Origin: Acidobacteriaceae bacterium
Lineage (GTDB): Bacteria; Acidobacteriota; Terriglobia; Terriglobales; Acidobacteriaceae
DNA length: 6,139 nt
Direction of reading: 5' to 3'
Assembly (NCBI GenBank): GCA_025929125.1
Contig: JAICMT010000101.1
Coordinates: forward strand, 1-6,139
Made by a program: the position numbers and the translations under genes. The notes under the pieces were generated by a model that saw only the letters and a program-made list of their open reading frames with translations, was not told the DNA's origin and searched no databases. Of the stretch, positions 1 through 6,139 are shown piece after piece. Position 1 is the first letter of the stretch; the number at the start of each line of letters is the position of its first letter.

Positions 1-2714
1 AAGGCAAGACCCTCGTCGCTACGCTTCCCTGCTATCTGAACGCGCTCGCCGGTCACGGCGTCCATGTGGTCACGGTCAATGACTATCTTGCCAAGCGTGA
101 TGCCGAGTGGATGGGCAAAATCTACAGCTTCCTCGGGCTTTCGGTTGGCGTAATCGTCCACGATCTCTCCGACGAGCAGCGCCGCGAGGCTTACGCCGCG
201 GACATCACCTACGGCACCAACAATGAGTTCGGCTTCGATTATCTGCGCGACAACATGAAGTTCGAGCTCAAGGATATGGTGCAGCGCGGCAACTACTACT
301 GCATCGTCGATGAAGTCGACTCCATCCTGATCGATGAGGCGCGGACGCCGCTCATCATCTCCGGCCCAACCGACCAGACCACGGACAAATACCAGCGTGT
401 CAACCTCATCATCCCCGAGCTGGAGCAGGGTGAGCTGGTCGAGACGCTCGAGACCAAGACCTGGACCGGCGACTTCGTCGTCGACGAGAAGGCCCGCGCC
501 ATTACAGTCACCGACGAGGGCTGGGAGAAGATCGAAAAGCTGCTCGGCATCGGCAACATCGCCGACCCCGAGAACTGGGACCTGAAGCACCACGTCGAGG
601 TCGGAATCAAGGCCCACCACCTGTACAAACGCGATGTCGAGTACGTCGTGAAAGACGGCGAAGTCATCATTGTCGATGAGTTCACCGGCCGTCTCATGCC
701 GGGGCGCCGCTGGTCGGATGGCCTCCACCAGGCGGTGGAAGCCAAGGAAGGCGTCGTCATTCGCAAGGAAGACCAGACCCTCGCGACCATTACCTTCCAG
801 AACTACTTCCGCATGTACAAGAAGCTCTCCGGCATGACCGGTACAGCGGAGACCGAAGCAGCCGAGTTCGACAACATTTACAAGCTGGACATCGTTGTCA
901 TCCCCACCAACCGGCCGATGCTCCGCATCGAAAACCCGGACGTCGTCTACCGCACCGGCAAGGAAAAATACTTCGCCGTTGCCGATGAGATCGTGCGCCT
1001 GCATGAGCAGAAGCAGCCGGTGCTGGTCGGCACCACATCCATTGAAAAGTCGGAACTTCTTTCCGAAATTCTGAAGCGCAAGGGCGTTCGACACGTCGTC
1101 CTGAACGCCAAGTTCCACGAGAAGGAAGCCGAGATCGTCGCTCAGGCCGGGCGCATCGGGATGGTCACCATTGCCACCAACATGGCAGGCCGCGGCACCG
1201 ACATCCTGCTTGGCGGAAACCCGGAGTTCATGACGCGCCAGGAGTTGCTGCGCAAGCAGCAGGCGCGAGCCGTATCTGCGGCCGAAGGCGCCATCTCGCC
1301 AGTCGCTGGTCCGGGCATGATCCGCTTCTACTATTCCGGACAGGAATTTGAAACATCGCAGGAGCTCTGGGACTCTACATTTGCTGTCCACAAGGCGAAC
1401 GCCGATAAGGAGCACGACGCCGTCATTGAAGTCGGCGGCCTGCACATCCTGGGCACGGAGCGCCACGAATCCCGCCGCGTCGACAACCAACTCCGCGGCC
1501 GTGCCGGACGCCAGGGCGATCCCGGTGCCTCGCGCTTCTTCCTTTCGCTCGAGGACGATCTCATGCGCATCTTTGCGCGGGAGTGGGTCTCCACGCTGCT
1601 ACAGCGTCTGGGCATGGAAGAAGGCGTCCCCATTGAGAGCAAGATGATTACGCGGCGCATTGAAGCCGCACAGAAGGCGGTTGAAACCCAGAACTTCGAG
1701 TCACGCAAGCATGTGCTCGAGTACGACGATGTCATGAACAAGCAGCGCGAGGCTGTCTACGGGCTTCGCCGCCAGCTTATGGAAGGCGTCGATCAAAAGC
1801 AGCTCATCACAGAGGATTACCTCTCCACCATCCTCTCCGGCATCCTCGATCAGTACGCTCCAGAGAAGGACCATCCCGACCAGTGGAACTTCGATGCCAT
1901 CTTCTCGAACGTCTTCGATACCTTCGGTGCCGACTTCAAGGAAGGCCCCGAAGCCATCGACGGCCACTCGCTCAACCGGCATGAGCTTGGCGAAACCATC
2001 TTCGAGAAACTTCGCGCCCGGTATGACCTCAAGGAACAGATCCTCGGTCCTCAGAACATGCGATATCACGAGCGAATCGTCATGCTGTCCGTGCTCGACG
2101 GGCTGTGGAAAGACCATCTGCTCGCGATGGACCATCTCAAGGAAGGCATCGGGCTCCGCGGCTATGCGCAGCAGGACCCGCTGGTCGCCTATAAGAAAGA
2201 GTCGTTCGACATGTTCGAGGCGATGATGATGCAGTTCCAGCAGGACACTGCCCGTCATCTCTTCCGAATGCAGATCATCGGCCCGGACGGCCAGCCGATC
2301 GAATCGGTCGAGCAGATGCAACGCGCGCAGGCCATGGTTCAGGCGCAGATGCAGGCTCAGGCCCAGCAGGTCCGCCCGGCAAATGTGCCTTCCCTACCCT
2401 CAGGGCCCGCTCCCACTCAGCGTCGGCCGGCCGCCGAACAGGGCAGCCTGCCGATGGAATTCGACGGCACTCCGCAATCCCAGCACGCACCGATAGCTAT
2501 TCCCACTCGTGCACCATCGACCACCATCGACGAGCTCGAGCGAGAGTTCCAGCGAAAGAAGAAGCGTGAGTTGGAGCAGGCACGTGCCGCCTCAACCTCA
2601 AGCGGGAGCAACGGCAATTCACCGCGCACCATCGGGGAGAAGGTAGGCCGCAACGATCCATGCCCCTGCGGCTCCGGCAAGAAATTCAAGAAGTGCCACG
2701 GTGCCGACGCCTGA
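1..2714 (+). CDS. secA: Protein translocase subunit SecA, 5'-truncated by the window edge
   Basis: SecA is the cytoplasmic and membrane-peripheral ATPase that pushes unfolded preproteins through SecYEG. The in-frame reading enters from position 1 (first whole codon at 3, Gly-Lys-Thr of Walker A) and gives 903 residues before TGA at 2712-2714. The GTG at 66 is an internal Val, not a start. Visible landmarks: GKT at residues 1-3; Walker B DEVD at 103-106 (309-320), matching E. coli Asp209 with an offset of about 106; PPXD preprotein-binding domain about 120-267, including [29 protein letters not shown] from about 278; [12 protein letters not shown] in NBD2; [11 protein letters not shown] at 496-506; helical scaffold and wing about 550-760, with LDGLWKDHL and [10 protein letters not shown]. 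The tail has a Gln/Met-rich linker (about 770-791), then a zinc-binding end CPC-x8-CH (Cys887, Cys889, Cys898, His899), the SecB/ribosome-binding type. Full length would be about 1010 residues against 901 in E. coli, the excess coming from an enlarged NBD2 loop (406-470) and the long linker. The promoter lies outside the window. Confidence 0.98.
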   Translation, partial: GKTLVATLPCYLNALAGHGVHVVTVNDYLAKRDAEWMGKIYSFLGLSVGVIVHDLSDEQRREAYAADITYGTNNEFGFDYLRDNMKFELKDMVQRGNYYCIVDEVDSILIDEARTPLIISGPTDQTTDKYQRVNLIIPELEQGELVETLETKTWTGDFVVDEKARAITVTDEGWEKIEKLLGIGNIADPENWDLKHHVEVGIKAHHLYKRDVEYVVKDGEVIIVDEFTGRLMPGRRWSDGLHQAVEAKEGVVIRKEDQTLATITFQNYFRMYKKLSGMTGTAETEAAEFDNIYKLDIVVIPTNRPMLRIENPDVVYRTGKEKYFAVADEIVRLHEQKQPVLVGTTSIEKSELLSEILKRKGVRHVVLNAKFHEKEAEIVAQAGRIGMVTIATNMAGRGTDILLGGNPEFMTRQELLRKQQARAVSAAEGAISPVAGPGMIRFYYSGQEFETSQELWDSTFAVHKANADKEHDAVIEVGGLHILGTERHESRRVDNQLRGRAGRQGDPGASRFFLSLEDDLMRIFAREWVSTLLQRLGMEEGVPIESKMITRRIEAAQKAVETQNFESRKHVLEYDDVMNKQREAVYGLRRQLMEGVDQKQLITEDYLSTILSGILDQYAPEKDHPDQWNFDAIFSNVFDTFGADFKEGPEAIDGHSLNRHELGETIFEKLRARYDLKEQILGPQNMRYHERIVMLSVLDGLWKDHLLAMDHLKEGIGLRGYAQQDPLVAYKKESFDMFEAMMMQFQQDTARHLFRMQIIGPDGQPIESVEQMQRAQAMVQAQMQAQAQQVRPANVPSLPSGPAPTQRRPAAEQGSLPMEFDGTPQSQHAPIAIPTRAPSTTIDELEREFQRKKKRELEQARAASTSSGSNGNSPRTIGEKVGRNDPCPCGSGKKFKKCHGADA

Positions 2715-2718
2715 TCCT

Positions 2719-2742
2719 GCGGAAGAAAGGGCTGAATTCCGC
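2719..2742. terminator. Weak inverted repeat between convergent genes, possible shared terminator
   Basis: GCGGAA at 2719-2724 pairs with TTCCGC at 2737-2742, leaving a 12-base loop. It lies just after the secA stop and 29 bases beyond the stop of the opposing lipoprotein gene, the right place for a bidirectional terminator. There is no T-run on either strand and the stem is only six pairs, so it is not a classical intrinsic terminator. Nothing else is seen in the 57-base gap. Confidence 0.22.
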
Positions 2743-2771
2743 GACTCACACGTGCTCTCTGCAAGCGAGCC

Positions 2772-3353
2772 TCAGCGGCGCTCGAGCTCGTCCATCAGCA
2801 GCTTCGCTTTGTTGGCTAGGTTCATTGCGCCGTCTGCGTCGCCTGTATTGAGCGCTTTCTTTGATTTATCCAGATAATCACGCGCCTGGCGAACCTGCGA
2901 TCGCTGCGAATTAGCGACCCGCTGCGGAAGCGAAGTAATTCTTCGCTCCGTCGATGCGATGAGATCGCGGGCCTGCTGCTGACTCTGCGGGTTTGCCTCG
3001 CCTGCCGGAGAAAGCATCCCGATACTCAACTCAGGTTGTGGAGCCGGCTCTGTGGGTGGGGCCGCTCCGCCTGTCTCCTCGCGCGGTGGAACCCTGCGTT
3101 TCACAGGCGGACGCGGCGGCTCAGGCCACTGAATCGGCCCAATCTCTGGCTCTGGAACCAGCTCTATATCATCCTGGGGCTCGCTCGCAGCCTCCAATGG
3201 CACCGGCAGGGCCACAGGAATATGCGCGCGGATCTGCTTGTGAGAACACCCGGCGAGCAGCAGCACCAGCAGAGCGCAGCCACAGGGCATCCCGCAGCGA
3301 ACCTGAATGCTGTCTCTGCTGCTCCGCTCATCGAACTCGCGGCCGTTCTTCAC
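2772..3353 (-). CDS. Small proline-rich lipoprotein of unknown function, third gene of the two-component operon
   Basis: This is a 193-residue protein that I do not recognise as a named family. The N-terminus has a hydrophobic stretch (about 26-35) ending in the lipobox LLAGC, with Cys36 as the predicted lipidated residue. Ser at +2 would favour outer-membrane sorting if an E. coli-like Lol rule applies. Residues 46-107 are very rich in proline (19 of 62) and in acidic and basic residues, an extended and probably disordered spacer. Residues about 125-193 are predicted helical, charged and Gln/Ala-rich; the last 35 (ARDYLDKSKKAL through NLANKAKLLMDEL) look like one TPR-like helical hairpin, somewhat like DUF4398-type proteins. 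The start is GTG at 3353, chosen because AAGGAG lies five bases upstream and the start overlaps the kinase stop as GTGA. The only obvious alternative, ATG at 3290 (Met22), would leave a signal peptide with no basic residue before the hydrophobic core. The unusually long, partly acidic n-region is odd. A role as an envelope partner of the kinase is inference from operon position only. Confidence 0.85.
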   Translation of the reverse strand: MKNGREFDERSSRDSIQVRCGMPCGCALLVLLLAGCSHKQIRAHIPVALPVPLEAASEPQDDIELVPEPEIGPIQWPEPPRPPVKRRVPPREETGGAAPPTEPAPQPELSIGMLSPAGEANPQSQQQARDLIASTERRITSLPQRVANSQRSQVRQARDYLDKSKKALNTGDADGAMNLANKAKLLMDELERR

Positions 3354-5392
3354 GCTATCTCCTTGCGTCCCATCTTAATGGCAGCCGGGCCGCTTGAGGC
3401 GTCCGGTTGTGTCCCGAGAAGCTGTCCCCGGTCCGCCGAGGCCACCGATACCGGAATGCGCAGCATAAATGAGGTGCCTCGGTTTGGTGAGCCGGGGTCC
3501 GCCTCGGACCGGACCACCATCGTTCCCCCATGTAGCTTTACAATCCGGTAGCTCAACGCCAGACCGATTCCGCTTCCCTTGGGCTTGGTCGTAAAGTACA
3601 GGTCAAAGATACGCGGCAGCAGATTTGCCGGGATACCGACACCATTATCTGCAATTTCGACCACCGCAATCCGGTTGTCGCGACGAACCGATGCCCGCAC
3701 CACTCCTCCATCGGGCATGGCCTGCATCGCGTTCAGCAGCAGATTCAGCAGTGCCTGGCGCAGAAGCTCCGCATCCACCCGCACCATCACAGGGCCGGCG
3801 CCCAGGTCCTTCTCAATCTCTACTCCGTGTTCGGTAAACTCGGCCGCCGCAAGCTCAATCGTCTGCTCAACCACCCGCCTCAAGTCGTGTTCTCGCAGCT
3901 CGAGCTCCATCGGCCGCGAGAAGTCCGCCAGCGTCTGGACCACGCGGTCCAGACGGTGCATCTCGTCCGCCAGAATATCCACGTGCTTCTGTGCGCTCTC
4001 GCGCTCTAGCGGTCCCGCAGCGAGTTTGCTTCGCAGCAGCTCCAGGTGCACCACCATGGCATTGATCGGGTTTTTTACCTCATGTCCCACATTCGCAGTT
4101 AGGCTGCCGATGGCAGCAAGGCGCCTGGATACCTCAAGCTCCTGCTCCAGTTCGAGAGCCGTTCCCGTATCGCGAAGTGTCAACAGTGTGCCGAACTCCT
4201 GCCGCTCCCCGTTGCCGTATCCATTGTTGGAGCGTCCGTCTACGATCCGGTCGAGCGAAATCTGTACCAGCCGGCCATCCTCCAGCGTGACGGTCTCGGC
4301 CGAGATTTGCGCGTGCCGGTCGAACGCGGCCAGAACCGCCGCTCCCAGCTTCGTTCCGGCGGAAAAGATCTCCTCAAGCTTCATCCCGACCATCTCATCG
4401 ACAGCCGGCGGCCCCTTCCCATCGGGTAGCTCAAGGAAGTGCGCCACGGCATCCGAGATCATGACTGCCCGGCGATCCTGGGCCACCAGCATCACGCCAT
4501 CGCGAAGCGTGTCCAGCATCTGATTCAGGTTCGCCTGCAGTGCGGTGTACCCGGCTTCGCGGCTGCGCATCTCGCGCCCCAGCCGGTCGATGGTAATGTT
4601 CACCCGCCCAACGGCGTCCACTTTCGACGCCTCCAGCAGCTTCTCCGGCTCTTTGGGAACCTCCGCATCCTCCACTTCGCCGTGCGCCAGCGTCAATTGC
4701 TCCAGTTGCTGTCCAATCGATTCCAGTGGGCGCAGTGCCACGGTCGAGAGCAACGCTGCTGCAATCACCGAGGCCAGAATCGCCAGGATTGCGACCTTGA
4801 GCGCATCTTTCAGCCAGGGCTCGTACGCATTGCGCAGGAATGTCGATCGAATGCCGATATGCACCACCAGAAATGTCTCGTGATTCGGCCTTTCCAGCGA
4901 TTTCGAGATGTCAATGACGCGAGGCTTCCCGAACACCTGCTCGATCTGCTGCCATGCGTGCGCCTTGCGCACACTGGCAAAGCTGTCCCGGTAGGGTGCG
5001 CGCTGGTTTACCGCATCCGGATCGGTAGAGAGAATGGTGAATCCGTGCGCGTCCGTGATGCTCACATCCTGCACCGTCTTGGAGTAGCGCACGATGCCGT
5101 TCATCGTACTCATCAGGTCATCGCTGCTGCGCAACACATCGACCACCGCATCGTGCAGCGCCTCATCCGCAGTCTGCCCCGGCTTGGCTTGGATGGGCGG
5201 CCTATCGCCCATCCCGTTCTCGACCGCCTGACGCGTGGAAAGCAGCACCTCCTGCGCCAGCAGCTCGTTATCCTGTGCGGTGGTGTCGACGCGCTGCTGC
5301 AGCAGCTCGCCCATGAATACCAGCGCCAGTACCAGCACAATGGCAAACGTGAGGAAGCTGGCAGTCAGTACGAGCTTGGTACGCAGCCGCAT
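3350..5392 (-). CDS. Membrane-bound PAS-containing sensor histidine kinase
   Basis: A complete 680-residue sensor kinase that would autophosphorylate on His and pass the phosphate to the response regulator encoded just upstream. Domains in order: TM1 about 7-27; a periplasmic sensor region about 28-195, with a Cache/PAS-like stretch VSITDAHGFTILSTDP (110-125); TM2 about 198-219; HAMP about 220-275, containing DAVGRVNITIDRLGREM; PAS about 288-408; HisKA with the H-box GHEVKNP, phosphoacceptor His437 (4082-4084); and HATPase_c. The ATP-binding part has an N-box around LLNLLLNAMQAM (548-559), G1 DNGVGIP (582-588), an F-box FDLYFTTKPKG (596-606) and G2 GSGIGL (606-611). All catalytic motifs are intact. 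The kinase domain resembles the NtrB/AtoS/ZraS type that partners sigma-54 activators. A tail of about 30 residues follows the ATPase domain with no recognised motif. ATG at 5392 is supported by GGAG six bases upstream and lies three bases after the regulator stop. The signal sensed cannot be told from sequence. Confidence 0.96.
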   Translation of the reverse strand: MRLRTKLVLTASFLTFAIVLVLALVFMGELLQQRVDTTAQDNELLAQEVLLSTRQAVENGMGDRPPIQAKPGQTADEALHDAVVDVLRSSDDLMSTMNGIVRYSKTVQDVSITDAHGFTILSTDPDAVNQRAPYRDSFASVRKAHAWQQIEQVFGKPRVIDISKSLERPNHETFLVVHIGIRSTFLRNAYEPWLKDALKVAILAILASVIAAALLSTVALRPLESIGQQLEQLTLAHGEVEDAEVPKEPEKLLEASKVDAVGRVNITIDRLGREMRSREAGYTALQANLNQMLDTLRDGVMLVAQDRRAVMISDAVAHFLELPDGKGPPAVDEMVGMKLEEIFSAGTKLGAAVLAAFDRHAQISAETVTLEDGRLVQISLDRIVDGRSNNGYGNGERQEFGTLLTLRDTGTALELEQELEVSRRLAAIGSLTANVGHEVKNPINAMVVHLELLRSKLAAGPLERESAQKHVDILADEMHRLDRVVQTLADFSRPMELELREHDLRRVVEQTIELAAAEFTEHGVEIEKDLGAGPVMVRVDAELLRQALLNLLLNAMQAMPDGGVVRASVRRDNRIAVVEIADNGVGIPANLLPRIFDLYFTTKPKGSGIGLALSYRIVKLHGGTMVVRSEADPGSPNRGTSFMLRIPVSVASADRGQLLGTQPDASSGPAAIKMGRKEIA
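3359..3364 (-). promoter_or_regulatory. Shine-Dalgarno for the lipoprotein gene, inside the kinase 3' end
   Basis: AAGGAG reads on the minus strand from 3364 to 3359, five bases before the GTG at 3353-3351. It decides the GTG start. Because it sits in the last codons of the kinase gene and the start overlaps the kinase stop (GTGA, 3353-3350), lipoprotein translation is probably coupled to the kinase. Confidence 0.8.
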
Positions 5393-5395
5393 CCG

Positions 5396-6139
5396 CTACT
5401 CCGTCGCAACTGCCGGACCGTCGTTCCGGGAGCTCCCGGCACCAGAGCCCGCATTGGAATACTCCTTCAGCTTGTTCTGCAGGGTCTTCGTCGTAATCCC
5501 CAGAATCTCTGCGGCCTTGGTCTTGTTGTTGTGCGTGGATTGCAGCGTCTTCAGAATCAGCTGACGCTCGGCCTCGTCCACGGTTGTACCCACTTCTACA
5601 TGGACCGTCCGATCGTCATCACGCGAACTGCCGGCTGCACTCGCCGACTCCACCACGACTCCGCCCACCATAGGCGCAACCCGAGTGGCATACCCAGGCT
5701 CGCCAAAGTGCGGCGGCAGGTGCTCATTCTTCAGCTGACCGGTGCGCGCCAGAATGGTTGCGCGCTCGACGGTGTTGCGCAGTTCGCGCGCGTTGCCCGG
5801 CCATTCGTACTTCATCAGCCGCTCCATCAGCTCCGGCGCAATCCCTATTACGGAGCAGCCGTGCCGCTGGTTCATTTCATCGATCATCCGCGCCGCGATC
5901 TCCGGAATATCCGAGATGTGGTCGCGCAGCGCCGGCATCTGGATGTTGAACACATTCAGCCGGTAAAACAGGTCTCCGCGCAACTGTCCGCTTTGCACGG
6001 CCTGCTGCGGATCTTTGTTGGTGGCGGCAATCACGCGCACATCCACCGGCGTCTCGGCCTTGCTTCCCAGCCGGCGGAGCTTCCTGTCTTCCAGAACGCG
6101 GAGCAGCTTGGCCTGTGTCGCCATGGGCATCTCCCCAAT
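5396..6139 (-). CDS. NtrC-family sigma-54-dependent response regulator, 5'-truncated by the window edge
   Basis: The visible 247 residues are the C-terminal part of a bacterial enhancer-binding protein, which uses ATP hydrolysis to remodel RNA polymerase-sigma-54 at -24/-12 promoters. The reading starts in frame at 6139 just after the Walker B aspartate region (IGEMPMATQAKLLRVLED); the ATG at 6130 is internal. Seen next: sensor I region VRVIAATNKD (35-43), arginine fingers in LRGDLFYRLNVF (Arg54 and Arg60, six apart as in PspF), sensor II WPGNARELRN (113-122), then a linker of about 50 residues and a Fis-type helix-turn-helix (about 188-227, with TKAAEILGITTKTLQNKLKEY). The Walker A, the GAFTGA sigma-54 contact loop and any receiver domain lie outside the window. 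That it is phosphorylated by the downstream kinase is inferred from the three-base spacing. The linker and the C-terminal tail both carry a short AGSSR(D/N)D peptide. The last 20 residues are Gly/Ser-rich and probably disordered. Family call is very secure; the exact subfamily (AtoC, ZraR, NtrC-like) is not. Confidence 0.96.
   Translation of the reverse strand: MGEMPMATQAKLLRVLEDRKLRRLGSKAETPVDVRVIAATNKDPQQAVQSGQLRGDLFYRLNVFNIQMPALRDHISDIPEIAARMIDEMNQRHGCSVIGIAPELMERLMKYEWPGNARELRNTVERATILARTGQLKNEHLPPHFGEPGYATRVAPMVGGVVVESASAAGSSRDDDRTVHVEVGTTVDEAERQLILKTLQSTHNNKTKAAEILGITTKTLQNKLKEYSNAGSGAGSSRNDGPAVATE
5399..5402 (-). promoter_or_regulatory. Shine-Dalgarno for the histidine kinase gene
   Basis: GGAG (5402 to 5399 on the minus strand) lies in the last sense codons and stop region of the regulator gene, six bases before the kinase ATG at 5392. 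The regulator TAG (5398-5396) falls between this site and the start, so kinase translation is probably coupled to that of the regulator. Confidence 0.7.

Larger units (their letters stand above)
2772..6139 (-). other. Putative three-gene operon: sigma-54 regulator, sensor kinase, lipoprotein
   Basis: All three genes run on the minus strand. The regulator and kinase are separated by three bases, and the kinase and lipoprotein overlap by four (GTGA). No room exists for internal promoters between genes, so a single transcript starting beyond 6139 is likely. The order regulator-kinase-lipoprotein puts a candidate envelope component directly with its presumed signalling pair. Co-transcription is inferred from spacing and strand. 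Confidence 0.8.

Noticed and set aside
66..68. GTG as a possible secA start
   Set aside because: The frame stays open to position 3 and the upstream residues GKTLVATLP are the Walker A region of SecA, so the gene begins before the window.
1701..2321. 206-codon open frame antisense to secA
   Set aside because: It lies fully opposite conserved SecA sequence, and its composition follows from the codon pattern of secA. No Shine-Dalgarno or recognisable domain supports it.
2766..2784. CGAGC/GCTCG inverted repeat at the end of the lipoprotein gene
   Set aside because: It is only five pairs in a region full of CGAGCTCG-like sequence, overlaps the last codons, and lacks a T-run on either side.
3197..3222. 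TGGCAC resembling the -24 element of a sigma-54 promoter
   Set aside because: No TTGC-like -12 element follows at the required spacing, and the site lies inside the lipoprotein gene in the antisense direction.
4073..4083. A-AAA-AAC slippery heptamer in the kinase coding strand at the H-box
   Set aside because: It has the right frame for a -1 shift, but it simply encodes the conserved Val-Lys-Asn of the phosphoacceptor motif, and the kinase reads through intact without any shift. No stimulatory structure was identified.
3579..4523. 314-codon open frame on the plus strand opposite the kinase gene
   Set aside because: The product is a Ser/Arg/Thr-rich sequence without domains, typical of the antisense shadow of a GC-rich gene. 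The kinase on the other strand has all catalytic motifs.
6128..6130. ATG as a possible start of the sigma-54 regulator
   Set aside because: The frame continues to the window edge and the residues before it (IGE) belong to the conserved segment after Walker B. It is an internal Met.

Overview
The window is a gene-dense piece of a bacterial chromosome. By eye it is moderately GC-rich. It holds four protein genes in two convergent blocks, and all four read through without a frameshift or internal stop. No RNA gene, insertion sequence, CRISPR array or integration signature is visible. The long SecA with an enlarged helicase-domain loop and a Gln/Met-rich C-terminal linker, together with a sigma-54 regulator and kinase pair, suggests Acidobacteriota, perhaps Terriglobales. 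This is an impression from protein style only and was not tested by any search.

Left block, + strand (1-2714): secA, the ATPase motor of the Sec export pathway. Its 5' end lies outside the window; reading begins in the middle of the Walker A motif. The 57-base gap that follows (2715-2771) separates it from the opposing operon. The gap contains only a weak inverted repeat that might act as a shared terminator.

Right block, - strand, read from 6139 down to 2772: a tightly packed three-gene unit. First comes the C-terminal two thirds or so of an NtrC-family sigma-54 activator (AAA+ and Fis-type helix-turn-helix). Three bases later starts a membrane-bound sensor histidine kinase (periplasmic sensor, HAMP, PAS, HisKA, HATPase). 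The kinase stop overlaps by four bases (GTGA) the GTG start of a small proline-rich lipoprotein. The kinase and lipoprotein starts are preceded by good Shine-Dalgarno sequences inside the upstream coding regions, which suggests translational coupling. The simplest reading is a signalling module: the kinase senses something in the envelope and phosphorylates the regulator, which turns on sigma-54 promoters elsewhere. The lipoprotein is a candidate envelope partner of the kinase.

The most interesting item is the uncharacterised lipoprotein and its coupling to the kinase. The rest is fairly ordinary core and regulatory content. I see no strong evidence for a wholly new system.
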